Shown here: positions 47,078 to 55,420 of the stretch, in pieces
How positions within the stretch are numbered: the stretch's first letter is position 1
How the letters are laid out: each line of letters begins with the position of its first letter
Assembly (NCBI GenBank): GCA_013299045.1
Contig: JAAFJX010000002.1
Span: 124,001 to 188,000 of the forward strand
DNA: 64,000 nucleotides
Origin: Cytophagales bacterium
GTDB taxonomy: Bacteria; Bacteroidota; Bacteroidia; Cytophagales; Bernardetiaceae
Direction of reading: 5' to 3'
Notes under the pieces: generated by a model
Told to the model about the DNA's origin: nothing
What the model saw: the letters and a program-made list of their open reading frames with translations, nothing else
The model's database searches: none
Translations under genes and position numbers: made by a program

Positions 47078-47576
47078 CAAGCTCTTAAATTAACCTCTCT
47101 TGAGTCGTCAAAAAGCCCTTTTTGAGTTTTTTAAGTTCTAATTGCCCTCTTTTCACTTTTGTAGAGGCCATTTTCTCGCGTTTTCAAATAACTTTTTATC
47201 AAATTACTTACATCTGACTTTTTGACGTATTGTTGTTTTTGTACAATTCTATTGGGGCGTTCCCGCTTCGCGGTCGTTCGTCTTTGGGCTTCGCTTCGGT
47301 GCTACGCACTAAACCCGCCGCCTCTCTAACGCAAATACAGGCCAATAGACGTACTCAATAACAAAAAAAAAAGATAAAGCGGCAAACCCGCTTGATGCCT
47401 AAAAATTGCTTTTGTCCTATTTTGCCTCAGCCATAGCATAGCCGTATCATAGCCGTATGATAGCCGTATCATAGCCGTAGTTGGCCGTACTTTAAAAGTA
47501 AAGCCTCTATCTTGGAAAAGTACAATTATTCGCTTTCCAAAACGTACATCTCTCAGAGAGGCTAATTAAGAGCTTG
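47078..47576. mobile_element. N-type repeat element inside copy C
   Basis: Inverted ends: left CAAGCTCTTAAATTAACCTC and right, on the other strand, CAAGCTCTTAATTAGCCTC. It matches the interrupted element at 41750-42636 for most of its length, and both copies also share about 45 bases to the left. It contains the GC-rich core (47254-47332) and an expanded 11-base tandem repeat. Confidence 0.65.
47437..47480 (+). repeat. Four tandem 11-bp units (CATAGCCGTAT)
   Basis: The units begin at 47437, 47448, 47459 and 47470 with consensus CATAGCCGTAT (one C to G change in unit 3, last base G in unit 4). The other N-type copy has a single degenerate unit at the same place. Confidence 0.9.
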
Positions 47577-47876
47577 TTTTGCAAGAGATTGAATCAGCGA
47601 AAAAGCCATTGGCCTTTTGCGAGGCTTGATTTTTTTGCTATGCCCTACGGTTTGCTATGCCCTACGCTCGGAACTTTCAGTTCGCACTTCAGTTCGGCAT
47701 CAAGACAAAAAGTAGAGAAGAGAAGTCTATCAAAAGCCGTCAAGGTGTTCCCAAAATAGGCAAGCTATTCTCCTTAAATCTAGCTTACATCTATTGAATG
47801 TCCTTTTTAAGGGACGACTATGTATCCATGGCCAAGGTGATGGCCACACAAGCCCATAACCATAAAACAACAGACC

Positions 47877-49406
47877 CTAGTTTTTCTTACGCTTATAGGT
47901 AGCTCTTTTCTTACCATTTTTGAAGTTTTTGCCGCCTACAAGTTTGCCACGTCGGTAGGTTTCGCGGCGCATAAGGACTTCGTTCTCGTCGTAGTAGCTC
48001 CATTTGCCAAACTTGTAGTTTCTATAAAAAAGACCTTCGGAAGCTACTTTGCCGTTTTTGTGGTAGAAAACGCCATCACCCCACTTCATGTCCAGTTTAT
48101 ATGTAATTTTGCTCACTATATTTTGTTCGCGGTCGTATTCCTTGACAAGGCCTTTCTTTTTACCGAAGGCGTATTCTTCGCGTGTCTGAATTTTGCCGTC
48201 GTTGTAATAAGTATTGCGTTCACCGTGTAGTTTATCGTTGTCGTAATGCTCTTTGATTAGAGGTTCGCCGTTAGCGTAATAGTGATTCCAATCTCCTACA
48301 CGCGCCTCTCCCAAATAGGCCGACTCTAGTTTTTTGTTGCCATTTTCATAGTAGGTATGAATGGTTTTCTTGCCCTCTTCACCTCTAAAATTCACTTTCT
48401 CTTTTGTTTTACCATTGGCATAATAAGCCACCGAAGCATCTGCTGCACCTTTGTTATAATCAATTTCAAATTTGAGCTTGCTGTTGTCATAATAGCTATA
48501 ACTTTTGCCGTGCATAACGCCGTCGCGGTAGTGGCCTTCTTGCGTGAGTACGCCCATTCTGTTGTAACGCTTAAAGTAACCATGCCTCAAACCGAATAAA
48601 TTAGATGTTTCAAATTCAAGCTGGCCGTTATCATGGTAGAGCTTGAGGTCTCCGTAAAGTTCGCCATTTTTGTAGTTGGATTCGGTCTGAATAACCCCCG
48701 ACTGATAGTAGGTACGTTCTATGCCATGTTGCACATTGCGCTCAAAAGTACTTTCTCGTTTAAGGCTTCCAGCAGGATAAAACTCTTTCATGATGCCATT
48801 GAGCAAGCCTGTATCAAAACAAGCCAAACTTTTGATGAGGCCGTTGTCAAAATAAGTTTTGAAGGTATCTTGGAGCTTGTCGTCGCGATACTGCCCTTTC
48901 TGAATCATTGCTCCTTTTTCATTATAAGCCAGCACTTCACCTTGTTTGAGATTGTTGATGCAATGATAAACCACCTTGACAGTTCCAGACGGATAATACT
49001 CTGTAAACTTTCCTACTTTTTTTCCGTCCTGATAGCTGCCTTCTAGCTTGAGGCTACCGTTAGGATGATATTCGCGGGCTGTGCCAATGATACTTCCTTT
49101 TTTAAAGTCGCATTTGTATTTAAGCTGCTTAGTAACGTAGTAGCTAGCGTAAGGGCCGTCAATCATGGCGCTATCGTTACCCAAAATATAAAACTCCTCT
49201 TTGAGAATAGGCTCATCAGCATCATAATAGAGCTTAATGGGGCGACGCGTGAGTTGGCTCGTGTCGTTCTGCCCCAGTGTTTGAACAGCCGACCATAGCA
49301 AGAAAACAATGACCAAAGACATTTTAGGCAAAGCCTCGAGAGCGTTTATGACTTGGTGGCAGGCTTGATGGTTGCGGACGGTTTTTTCAAAACAGCTGTT
49401 CATCAT
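47877..49406 (-). CDS. Exported MORN-like repeat protein
   Basis: The protein has 509 residues. Starts at 49406 or 49403 leave a long N-region before the hydrophobic stretch (MSLVIVFLLWSAVQTLGQ, whose own Met is at 49322), so the true start is uncertain. From about residue 80 to 490 there are roughly seventeen repeats of 22-24 residues with the pattern Y-x-x-G-x-x-K-x-E-x-x-Y-x-x-G, for example YHPNGSLKLEGSYQDGKKVG. This is the MORN-variant (YwqK-type) repeat common in Bacteroidota exported proteins. It forms an elongated beta structure; binding partner unknown. The C-terminus is strongly basic (KKRATYKRKKN). Confidence 0.85.
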   Translation of the reverse strand: MMNSCFEKTVRNHQACHQVINALEALPKMSLVIVFLLWSAVQTLGQNDTSQLTRRPIKLYYDADEPILKEEFYILGNDSAMIDGPYASYYVTKQLKYKCDFKKGSIIGTAREYHPNGSLKLEGSYQDGKKVGKFTEYYPSGTVKVVYHCINNLKQGEVLAYNEKGAMIQKGQYRDDKLQDTFKTYFDNGLIKSLACFDTGLLNGIMKEFYPAGSLKRESTFERNVQHGIERTYYQSGVIQTESNYKNGELYGDLKLYHDNGQLEFETSNLFGLRHGYFKRYNRMGVLTQEGHYRDGVMHGKSYSYYDNSKLKFEIDYNKGAADASVAYYANGKTKEKVNFRGEEGKKTIHTYYENGNKKLESAYLGEARVGDWNHYYANGEPLIKEHYDNDKLHGERNTYYNDGKIQTREEYAFGKKKGLVKEYDREQNIVSKITYKLDMKWGDGVFYHKNGKVASEGLFYRNYKFGKWSYYDENEVLMRRETYRRGKLVGGKNFKNGKKRATYKRKKN

Positions 49407-49595
49407 GGGGTTACAATTTAGGTAGAATTATGATTGAGATAGGCCATAAAGAGGTAGTGTATCAAAAAAACGGAATAGACCTTCAAATATTTTGCACCCA
49501 AGCGGCAAAAGAGTAAATAAATTGTACTAATTTCCTAATAAAATGTTAAATTAGGACAAATAAGCATTTTTAATAGTATTTTACCAAGAAATGCT

Positions 49596-50918
49596 TTATT
49601 TTGACTTGGATAATTTGTAGGCATCGTCTAGTGCTTTGTGTAGCAAACGGCCTTGCAGTTGATAGCCTCTGTCTGTAAGATGTATAAGGTCTTTCTGTGC
49701 AAGTCCTTGCTTGACCCAGCGCTTCACCGTACCTAAGCCACCCATAACCGTATAAAAATCCCAGAAGGCTACGCGCATTTCGCGGCTGACTTCTTCTAGT
49801 TTTTCTACTACCTCTTGCGTATTTTTGTTGGGTTTTTGCCCCATATAGTAGCTGTCGTTAGGTGAGGTTAGCAAGATGCTTACTTTGGGCATAATTTGAC
49901 GAATTTTATTAATCATGTATTTGAGATTGGCTTTGTAGAGAGCTGCATCAAATTTAGCTACATTCGCATCATTCGTTCCGAGCGATATAATAATAAGATT
50001 CGGCGCGATGCTCCTGACGTGTTTATCAAAGTCTTCGCAACGAAAATAAGTATTGACCTCAGCTCCATTAAGCCCAGTAGCATTATAAACGATACCTGCT
50101 TTGTTGTTTTCCAACAAAATGCCCTGCATAAGGAAACGATTTTGGCGTTTGTCAGTCTTCTTTAAACCTATATCCAAGCTGGTTTGAGGTGATTTAAGGT
50201 CAAAAGCCATATACCCATACGGACTGGCGTAAGCCGACTCAATCAAATCGGTTTGATTGGGCAGCGTAACTTCGTAATTTTGCGGGTCTTCAATCGGGTA
50301 AAAAATACGGACGTGCGAAAAACTCGGCGCTTGATAGCCATTATAGGGCACTAATTTGAGCGATATTTCAGAATTAACCTCCATTGTAATTGCATTGAGG
50401 CCAGAAAGCCCCCAGCGGCTAAAAGCATTTTTGCTGATGCTGCGCTTGGGCTCCCAGTTGCCTTTGGTGCTCACTTGGTAGTTGAACGGATTATTGGTTT
50501 TGGCTGCAGCATAAGGGAACACAAAGCCACGCCCCCCATTCCCAAAGCGCGGGTCTGCCTGCAAGCGTTTGCGGACTTCACCCGAAAAAAAATCGGCTTG
50601 TATGTGGGAGTCGCCTATGTGCAAGATGCGCACTTTGCGGTCTTTTTTGTTTTCCAGTAAGCCGAGTTGTTCAAAGAAGTTTTTCAGTGCGCTGCCCTCG
50701 TGTTGAATGACGTTTGCGGAATAATCTATGGCGGCAGTTGAGTAAATGGGGTCTGAATAGCCTTCTGGGTCTGTGGCCACCATAGAACTAACCCAACTAG
50801 GCTGCGCTACAAAAACGGGCTTGGGCGTATGCTGACACCAAAAAAACGATAAAGGAAAATAAAGCCAGTACCAGTAGGGTGTGCAGTACGCTCGCAGAGA
50901 GTTAAAAAAAGAACGCAT
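49596..50918 (-). CDS. SGNH/GDSL-type hydrolase
   Basis: The protein has 440 residues. The N-terminus has one hydrophobic segment (about 14-30), so it is exported or anchored. The SGNH domain has block I ILHIGDSHIQ (Ser nucleophile), the Gly/Asn blocks in LIIISLGTNDAN and, near the end, the DxxH pair in KDLIHLTDRGY (Asp/His). An inserted beta domain (about 150-265) separates blocks I and III. Such enzymes remove acetyl groups from cell-wall or extracellular glycans; the substrate is not known. A promoter match lies at 50969-51000. Confidence 0.9.
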   Translation of the reverse strand: MRSFFNSLRAYCTPYWYWLYFPLSFFWCQHTPKPVFVAQPSWVSSMVATDPEGYSDPIYSTAAIDYSANVIQHEGSALKNFFEQLGLLENKKDRKVRILHIGDSHIQADFFSGEVRKRLQADPRFGNGGRGFVFPYAAAKTNNPFNYQVSTKGNWEPKRSISKNAFSRWGLSGLNAITMEVNSEISLKLVPYNGYQAPSFSHVRIFYPIEDPQNYEVTLPNQTDLIESAYASPYGYMAFDLKSPQTSLDIGLKKTDKRQNRFLMQGILLENNKAGIVYNATGLNGAEVNTYFRCEDFDKHVRSIAPNLIIISLGTNDANVAKFDAALYKANLKYMINKIRQIMPKVSILLTSPNDSYYMGQKPNKNTQEVVEKLEEVSREMRVAFWDFYTVMGGLGTVKRWVKQGLAQKDLIHLTDRGYQLQGRLLHKALDDAYKLSKSK

Positions 50919-50968
50919 TGGTCAATAGTTGATGAAGTGATACACTTTAGCGAACAAAGACGGTGCTG

Positions 50969-51000
50969 CAAATATAGAGAGAGGCCAATTCTTCTACAAA
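50969..51000 (-). promoter_or_regulatory. Promoter candidate for the SGNH hydrolase
   Basis: On the minus strand, TTTG (51000-50997), 20 bases, TATATTTG (50976-50969), an exact pattern match 50 bases before the ATG. Confidence 0.6.
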
Positions 51001-51100
51001 CAGGCTCTAAGAGGCCACAAAGACCTCTTTTTTTTAGTTTAGTTACTACAATAGAACTCAGGCTGAGCGCCCTGCTTGTTTAGTCTTTGGTGCAGAATAG

Positions 51101-51170
51101 AAAAAACTAGCTCTTGGGCCATCATTAAAAACTCAGGGTTATAATGCTTAGAAGCCAAAGAGCTAGTTTT
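51101..51170 (-). terminator. Terminator after the alpha/beta hydrolase
   Basis: Arms AAAACTAGCTCTT (51103-51115) and AAGAGCTAGTTTT (51158-51170), extended by GG/CC, with a loop of about 36 bases. On the minus strand it ends in a T-run at 51106-51101. It lies 53 bases past the hydrolase stop. Confidence 0.65.
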
Positions 51171-51222
51171 CTTTTTACAAACTACTGACAACAACAAGTG
51201 GCCTATTAGTGGCCGCATCTAC

Positions 51223-52146
51223 TCATGATTTGAGAGCTGGCTGGCGCACATCAAGGGCATTTCTACTAGCATTTTCTTTGGGCGTAACATCAGCTACACT
51301 GTTGTTGTTCGCACTTTGTGAATGCGCATCAGAGGCAGTAGGAACAGCCTCTTGTTCTTTCGGCACAGAGGGTAGGTCTGGCACATCAGCCAACCATTCG
51401 GCCAAAGCACGAATGAGCTGGTTGTGTCCGCAGTCTAGTTCTAAACTTTCTACCTGCATACCTCTTAGGTTCAGCTCGCGTGATGCCTCGTGAAAGCAAC
51501 TAGGCGTAAAAATAAAGTCATCTTTACCAGCTACAAGCATGAGAGGAACATCGCTCAAACGCGCCCATATAGCGCCACGCGAAGAGAACTTTCTGCAAAA
51601 CTGCCATGCCTGATAAACACGCTGAAGCGCTTTTTTATCTTTGGAATAAAGACGCACAACACGTGCCATGCCGCTGCTTATACCCCGTATTGCTAGCAGG
51701 CGATTAGCCCACCACACCAGTTTTTCGGGTTTATCCAAAAAGTAACGGAATATGCCGCGTCCTGGCCATCTGGTAGCTAAGGAGTACCAATAGTTTCTAA
51801 TAACGCCAAGAGGGGCCAATAGCCAGAGCCTGTCCACACGCTCATTAAGCGCCGAAGCAGCCTCGAGCGCCAAACGTGTGCCTAGCGAAAAGCCCAACAT
51901 CTCAAACTTATTAATTTTATGAGCATCTAAGAACGCTTTAAAAGCTGTGAGCCAGTCTTCTGCACTAAGAGAAGTGTCATGAGAACTGTCTGTAACTTTG
52001 TCGTCCCAATCAATAAAATAGACGGTGTAATCTGGGAGCTCATCTACCCAGTCTTCTAGCTCGTCTGCCTCTTGTGCGAAGCCAACGAACGCGACCATAA
52101 TTTTCTGGCCGCTGCCGATAACGGTATGTTTGTGAAACGAATCCAC
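51223..52146 (-). CDS. Alpha/beta hydrolase
   Basis: The protein has 307 residues. The nucleophile elbow is GFSLG (Ser), with the Asp in VAGKDDFIF and the His in LDCGHNQLI, giving a full triad. There is no signal peptide, so it is cytoplasmic. The start MDSFHKHTVIGSG fits the fold, with the first strand in IMVAFVGFAQE. The last 55 residues are a low-complexity tail rich in Ala, Ser, Pro and Asn beyond the catalytic domain. Substrate unknown. A good terminator follows. Confidence 0.88.
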   Translation of the reverse strand: MDSFHKHTVIGSGQKIMVAFVGFAQEADELEDWVDELPDYTVYFIDWDDKVTDSSHDTSLSAEDWLTAFKAFLDAHKINKFEMLGFSLGTRLALEAASALNERVDRLWLLAPLGVIRNYWYSLATRWPGRGIFRYFLDKPEKLVWWANRLLAIRGISSGMARVVRLYSKDKKALQRVYQAWQFCRKFSSRGAIWARLSDVPLMLVAGKDDFIFTPSCFHEASRELNLRGMQVESLELDCGHNQLIRALAEWLADVPDLPSVPKEQEAVPTASDAHSQSANNNSVADVTPKENASRNALDVRQPALKS

Positions 52147-52236
52147 TGTTTTTAGTTAAAAATTAATAGCAAAGTTCTGAATTTAAACAATTCCTTTTAT
52201 TTTTGTGCCTATTAATTTTAAAATAATTCTTTCATT

Positions 52237-53097
52237 ATGAAATTTGTATTGTATTTATTCCTATCTTTAGCGCCTTTGAATCTAGTTTTTGCGCAGTCTG
52301 ATACAACTTATTGGACTAAATCCTTTCAAACGGGGCTTAATTTGAATCAGGCTGCTTTCAGCGACAACTGGAAGGCTGGTGGCGTGAACTCACTCGCTGT
52401 CGGTTTTTTTACAAAAGGCAAGGCCAACTATCTGCGCGGTAAAATGAGCTGGGACAACGAAGGTATTTTGGAATACGGTATGTTGCGCACCAAAGGAACT
52501 GGTTTTCGTAAAACTGCCGACCGTATTTATCTGGACTCTAAATTTGGTTACAAGCTGAACAAAGTTCTTAATTTTTATGCGTCTTTGAACTTTCTTTCTC
52601 AGTTTGACAACGGTTTTAAGTACGTTAAAACTGCTACTAATTTAGACTCTGCCATTGTTGTTTCACGTCTTTTTGCGCCCGCTTTTTTTACGCAATCTGT
52701 TGGTTTAGAGTACAAGCCTGTTCCTTACTTCTTTGCAAGGCTTGGCTTAGGAACGCTCCGCCAAACCATCGTTACGGATAAAGAGCTTTATTTGACAGAG
52801 CCTAAGAATTATGGTGTAAAGCAAGGCGAAACTTTTAGAAACGAGATGGCCTGCCAGCTCCTCTGCGGCTTTGATAAGAACATTGCCAAAAATATTAATC
52901 TCAAAGCCTCTTACTTGTTGTTTGCTAACTATGAAAACTTGGCTGCGATGGATAACCGTTTGGATTTGGTCGTTTCGGCGAAGGTGAATAAGTACATCAA
53001 CACCACGCTCACGGCTGTTATGCTGTATGACCAAGACCAGGATTTTAAGGTGCAATACTCACAAGTGTTGGCGCTTGGTATTTTGGTATCACTTTAA
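52237..53097 (+). CDS. DUF3078 outer-membrane-type protein
   Basis: The protein has 286 residues with a signal peptide (FVLYLFLSLAPLNLVFAQ). The mature sequence opens with the DUF3078 motif WTKSFQTGLNLNQAAFSDNW, followed by a WKAGGVNSLAVG strand, then alternating amphipathic strands to the end (DFKVQYSQVLALGILVSL) typical of an outer-membrane beta-barrel. This family is confined to Bacteroidota and has no assigned function. It converges with the 53102 gene, with only 4 bases between the stop codons. Confidence 0.88.
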   Translation: MKFVLYLFLSLAPLNLVFAQSDTTYWTKSFQTGLNLNQAAFSDNWKAGGVNSLAVGFFTKGKANYLRGKMSWDNEGILEYGMLRTKGTGFRKTADRIYLDSKFGYKLNKVLNFYASLNFLSQFDNGFKYVKTATNLDSAIVVSRLFAPAFFTQSVGLEYKPVPYFFARLGLGTLRQTIVTDKELYLTEPKNYGVKQGETFRNEMACQLLCGFDKNIAKNINLKASYLLFANYENLAAMDNRLDLVVSAKVNKYINTTLTAVMLYDQDQDFKVQYSQVLALGILVSL

Positions 53098-53101
53098 AGA
53101 T

Positions 53102-53644
53102 TTACTTCTTTCTAAAGCCCTTTGGTATTGTCCAGAAGTACTTTTTGAGCAAATCTTGTTTGCTGATTTGTATGGCCCAAAAACCACGCATTTGGGCAGA
53201 ATCATCAGCTACGAGAGGAAAAGTATAAAGCAAGAGCAAGTCAGTACTCTTGAGTTTTTGTAGGTTTTCAGAAGCTGTTTCCTGTCTAAAATCAATGGTT
53301 TTGTAGGCCTCCCAAAGGGCTTTTTCTTCGGGGAGCATGGCTTGGCTGTAGGCTGCCCAGAAAAAAACCTTTGCGGCAGTTTTAAATAGCGTATCGGTGT
53401 TTTGATAGGCTATTGCTCCGTTCTGAGGGTTTTTGAACTTCTTTTCAATATCTTCCTGAAGCAAGATACCCTCTTTTAGAGCCGCCTCCATGATTTCGGG
53501 CTCAGTAATTCTCTTTAACTTTCGGTACTGTATATCCCTAGCCACGGACTTGGTGTCTAACCCTTCGGGTGGCTGCGGCATACAGGTCTGCAAGGCCATT
53601 AGAGTAGCCAGCAAAACGATAAGATTTTTTTTATATTGACTCAT
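53102..53644 (-). CDS. Putative lipoprotein, unknown
   Basis: The protein has 180 residues. The N-terminus KKNLIVLLATLMALQTC reads as a lipoprotein signal with a weak lipobox (LQTC). The rest is helical and charged, with LKRITEPEIMEAALKEGILL and a later LLLLYTFPLVADDS segment resembling a haem- or ligand-binding helix pair of a DUF3365-like protein, but I cannot assign it. Its ATG overlaps the dtd stop by four bases (ATGA), so it is translationally coupled to dtd. Confidence 0.7.
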   Translation of the reverse strand: MSQYKKNLIVLLATLMALQTCMPQPPEGLDTKSVARDIQYRKLKRITEPEIMEAALKEGILLQEDIEKKFKNPQNGAIAYQNTDTLFKTAAKVFFWAAYSQAMLPEEKALWEAYKTIDFRQETASENLQKLKSTDLLLLYTFPLVADDSAQMRGFWAIQISKQDLLKKYFWTIPKGFRKK

Positions 53645-54084
53645 TTGCTTTTGAGGATAATCGTTACGGGGCCGTCGTTGATAAGGCTAATGCGCATATC
53701 TGCACCAAAGATGCCAGTAGGAATTTGAAAGCCCATTTTTTGGCTGAGTAATGCTGCTGTTTTTTCGTAGAGCAGTATGGCTTTTTCGGGTCGTGCTGCC
53801 TCAATGAAAGAGGGTCTGTGGCCTTTATGTGTATCTGCAATGAGTGTAAATTGGCTGACCAAAAGAATATTCCCTTGAATATCCTGAACGGGCTTATTCA
53901 TTTTGCCGTGCTCGTCTGCAAAAATACGTATTTGTGCAATTTTATGGGCAATATAAATGGCATCTTGCTCTTCATCAGTATTTTGTACACCTAAAAGCAC
54001 CAAAAGGCCGCGTTGAATTTGTGAATGTGTTTGTCCCTCAATTTCTACCGAAGCCCCCAAAACGCGCTGCACCACTGCGACCAT
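53641..54084 (-). CDS. dtd: D-aminoacyl-tRNA deacylase
   Basis: The protein has 147 residues, the standard length. Dtd hydrolyses D-amino acids from mischarged tRNA. The catalytic SQFTL motif (VSQFTLIAD) and the cross-dimer NxGPVT motif (NDGPVTIIL) are intact, as is the N-terminal VVQRV. It lies between a response regulator gene (4 bases upstream) and the coupled lipoprotein gene, an unusual operon for a housekeeping proofreading enzyme. Confidence 0.95.
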   Translation of the reverse strand: MVAVVQRVLGASVEIEGQTHSQIQRGLLVLLGVQNTDEEQDAIYIAHKIAQIRIFADEHGKMNKPVQDIQGNILLVSQFTLIADTHKGHRPSFIEAARPEKAILLYEKTAALLSQKMGFQIPTGIFGADMRISLINDGPVTIILKSK

Positions 54085-54088
54085 TTTT

Positions 54089-54484
54089 TTAGATGATTTT
54101 TTTTTGAAGTTCGGCTAGGCTTTCTTCACTGAGTGGTTTAGTAATAAATTTAATGACGAATTTATTATCTAGCATTCTATCAATGTCCCTTTTGGTGTCT
54201 GAACTAGAAAGTACTGCAATTTGGCACTTTTCGTGAATGACAGATGATAATTGTTCATACTCATACAAAAACACAAAACCATTAACTATGGGCATATTAA
54301 TATCCAAGAATATGAGACTAGGAATGTTTGCAGGATTGTTGGCGTGCTCGGCCAAATATTCTAGCGCACTTTTTCCAGACCTTTTTACTTCTACTCTTTC
54401 GGCAAACTCGGCCAATTCTATGATGCGTTTGCTGATAAAATTATCAGTATCATTATCATCAACTAGCATGACTAAATCTAACAT
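54089..54484 (-). CDS. Single-domain response regulator
   Basis: The protein has 131 residues: a receiver domain only. Acidic pair DD in MLVDDND, phosphoacceptor Asp61 in LIFLDINMP, Thr/Ser switch in AVLSSSDT, and Lys in FITKPL are present. There is no output domain, so it probably acts by protein contact or as a phosphate carrier. It is the first gene of the operon with dtd. The upstream neighbour on the same strand (54636) is a PAS/DHp protein that could be its partner; 151 bases separate them. Confidence 0.92.
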   Translation of the reverse strand: MLDLVMLVDDNDTDNFISKRIIELAEFAERVEVKRSGKSALEYLAEHANNPANIPSLIFLDINMPIVNGFVFLYEYEQLSSVIHEKCQIAVLSSSDTKRDIDRMLDNKFVIKFITKPLSEESLAELQKKII

Positions 54485-54635
54485 AATCTATTAATTTTTA
54501 GGTAGTTTTAGGTCAACTACAAACTAGTTTTTCCAGACAAAAGACTATATATTACGCACAATAATACACATTTTTGCTATTGAATACAAAAAAAACAAAG
54601 AAATGTTTTGATAAAAATAGATGATAGCCTTAGAG

Positions 54636-55358
54636 TTAGCTTGCTTTACCCGCTTGATTGAGTACGAGGCTAATTTGGTGAATAACCTCGTCCAATCGTT
54701 CTAACAAGTTAAATATTTCTTGAATAAAGAGCTTTTCGTCTTCCTTGGAAAGCCTATTTTCTTTTATGAGTGCCCCAATGCCCATAATTGTAGCCACTTT
54801 TGAACGTAACTGATGTGATACTAGATAATTAAGAACAGCTTTGCGGCGGTCTTCGTTATCTTTGATGTGTAGAAGTTCATGTTCTGCATAAATTCTACTC
54901 GTTATGTCCCGCACAATACGCAAGACGGTAGCTCTGTTGTAGCGTACTGCTATAGATTCATAATAGCGGATTTTGTCATTCGGAAAAACTAAACTGTACG
55001 CTACCTTCTGGCTACGTCCTGTATCAAGAGCTATTTTATTAATGCTAAGAATTTTATGTATGATTTCGGCGGGCATTCCCGACTCTTGAATGGTTGAGCC
55101 AATGATTTTGTTTTCATCAATAAACGTTTTGCCATCACCCTTTTTATAGTACAGATACTCGCCAGCCTCATTCATTAGAAAGAGAATATCAGGAATACTC
55201 TGAAGCACTTCATTTCGCGCTAAGTCAAGAATAGCGTCCAGTTCTTCATCGGTATTCAGTAATTGTCCACCGTTTATGAGCATTTTAAAAAACCGCATTT
55301 TATAGATTGATACAAATAGCCAGGCAATATAGATAAAAGAAGTTATAGGCAAACGCAT
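54636..55358 (-). CDS. PAS plus histidine-kinase DHp-like protein lacking an ATPase domain
   Basis: The protein has 240 residues from the first Met; a Met at 55298 is an alternative. A short hydrophobic start (ITSFIYIAWLFVSIY) precedes a PAS domain (about 45-155, with PDILFLMNEAGEYLYYK and RIVRDITSRIYAE at its exit). A helical hairpin then carries the H-box-like VSHQLRSKVATIMGIG. The protein ends after the second helix (about 240), so there is no HATPase domain. Kinases with SHQLR boxes normally continue with one. It could be a truncated kinase or a phosphotransfer/scaffold protein. Confidence 0.8.
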   Translation of the reverse strand: MRLPITSFIYIAWLFVSIYKMRFFKMLINGGQLLNTDEELDAILDLARNEVLQSIPDILFLMNEAGEYLYYKKGDGKTFIDENKIIGSTIQESGMPAEIIHKILSINKIALDTGRSQKVAYSLVFPNDKIRYYESIAVRYNRATVLRIVRDITSRIYAEHELLHIKDNEDRRKAVLNYLVSHQLRSKVATIMGIGALIKENRLSKEDEKLFIQEIFNLLERLDEVIHQISLVLNQAGKAS

Positions 55359-55420
55359 TTTTTCGTTAAAAAAAGCGAGCCCATCTTTATCTTAATTTTC
55401 CAAAAGCCTTTGCTAGTTCT

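Larger units (their letters stand above)
46950..47818. mobile_element. Non-coding MITE-like element, copy C (869 bp), composite
   Basis: The 14-base terminal repeats GTCGTCCCTTAAAA are perfect at both ends. Identical TATGTA flanks (46944-46949 and 47819-47824) form a 6-base target duplication. The left 75 bases and the right 240 bases match copies A and B. The middle is replaced by N-type repeat sequence (47032-47576). Relative to B, the 15-base hairpin is missing, as if deleted between ATT repeats. There is no transposase frame. It lies between convergent genes. Confidence 0.85.

Noticed and set aside
47437-47480. Short CRISPR array
   Set aside because: The 11-bp units abut with no spacers, so it is a simple tandem repeat.
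46950-47818. Insertion sequence with its own transposase
   Set aside because: No frame in the element resembles a transposase; the ends and duplications support a non-autonomous element only.
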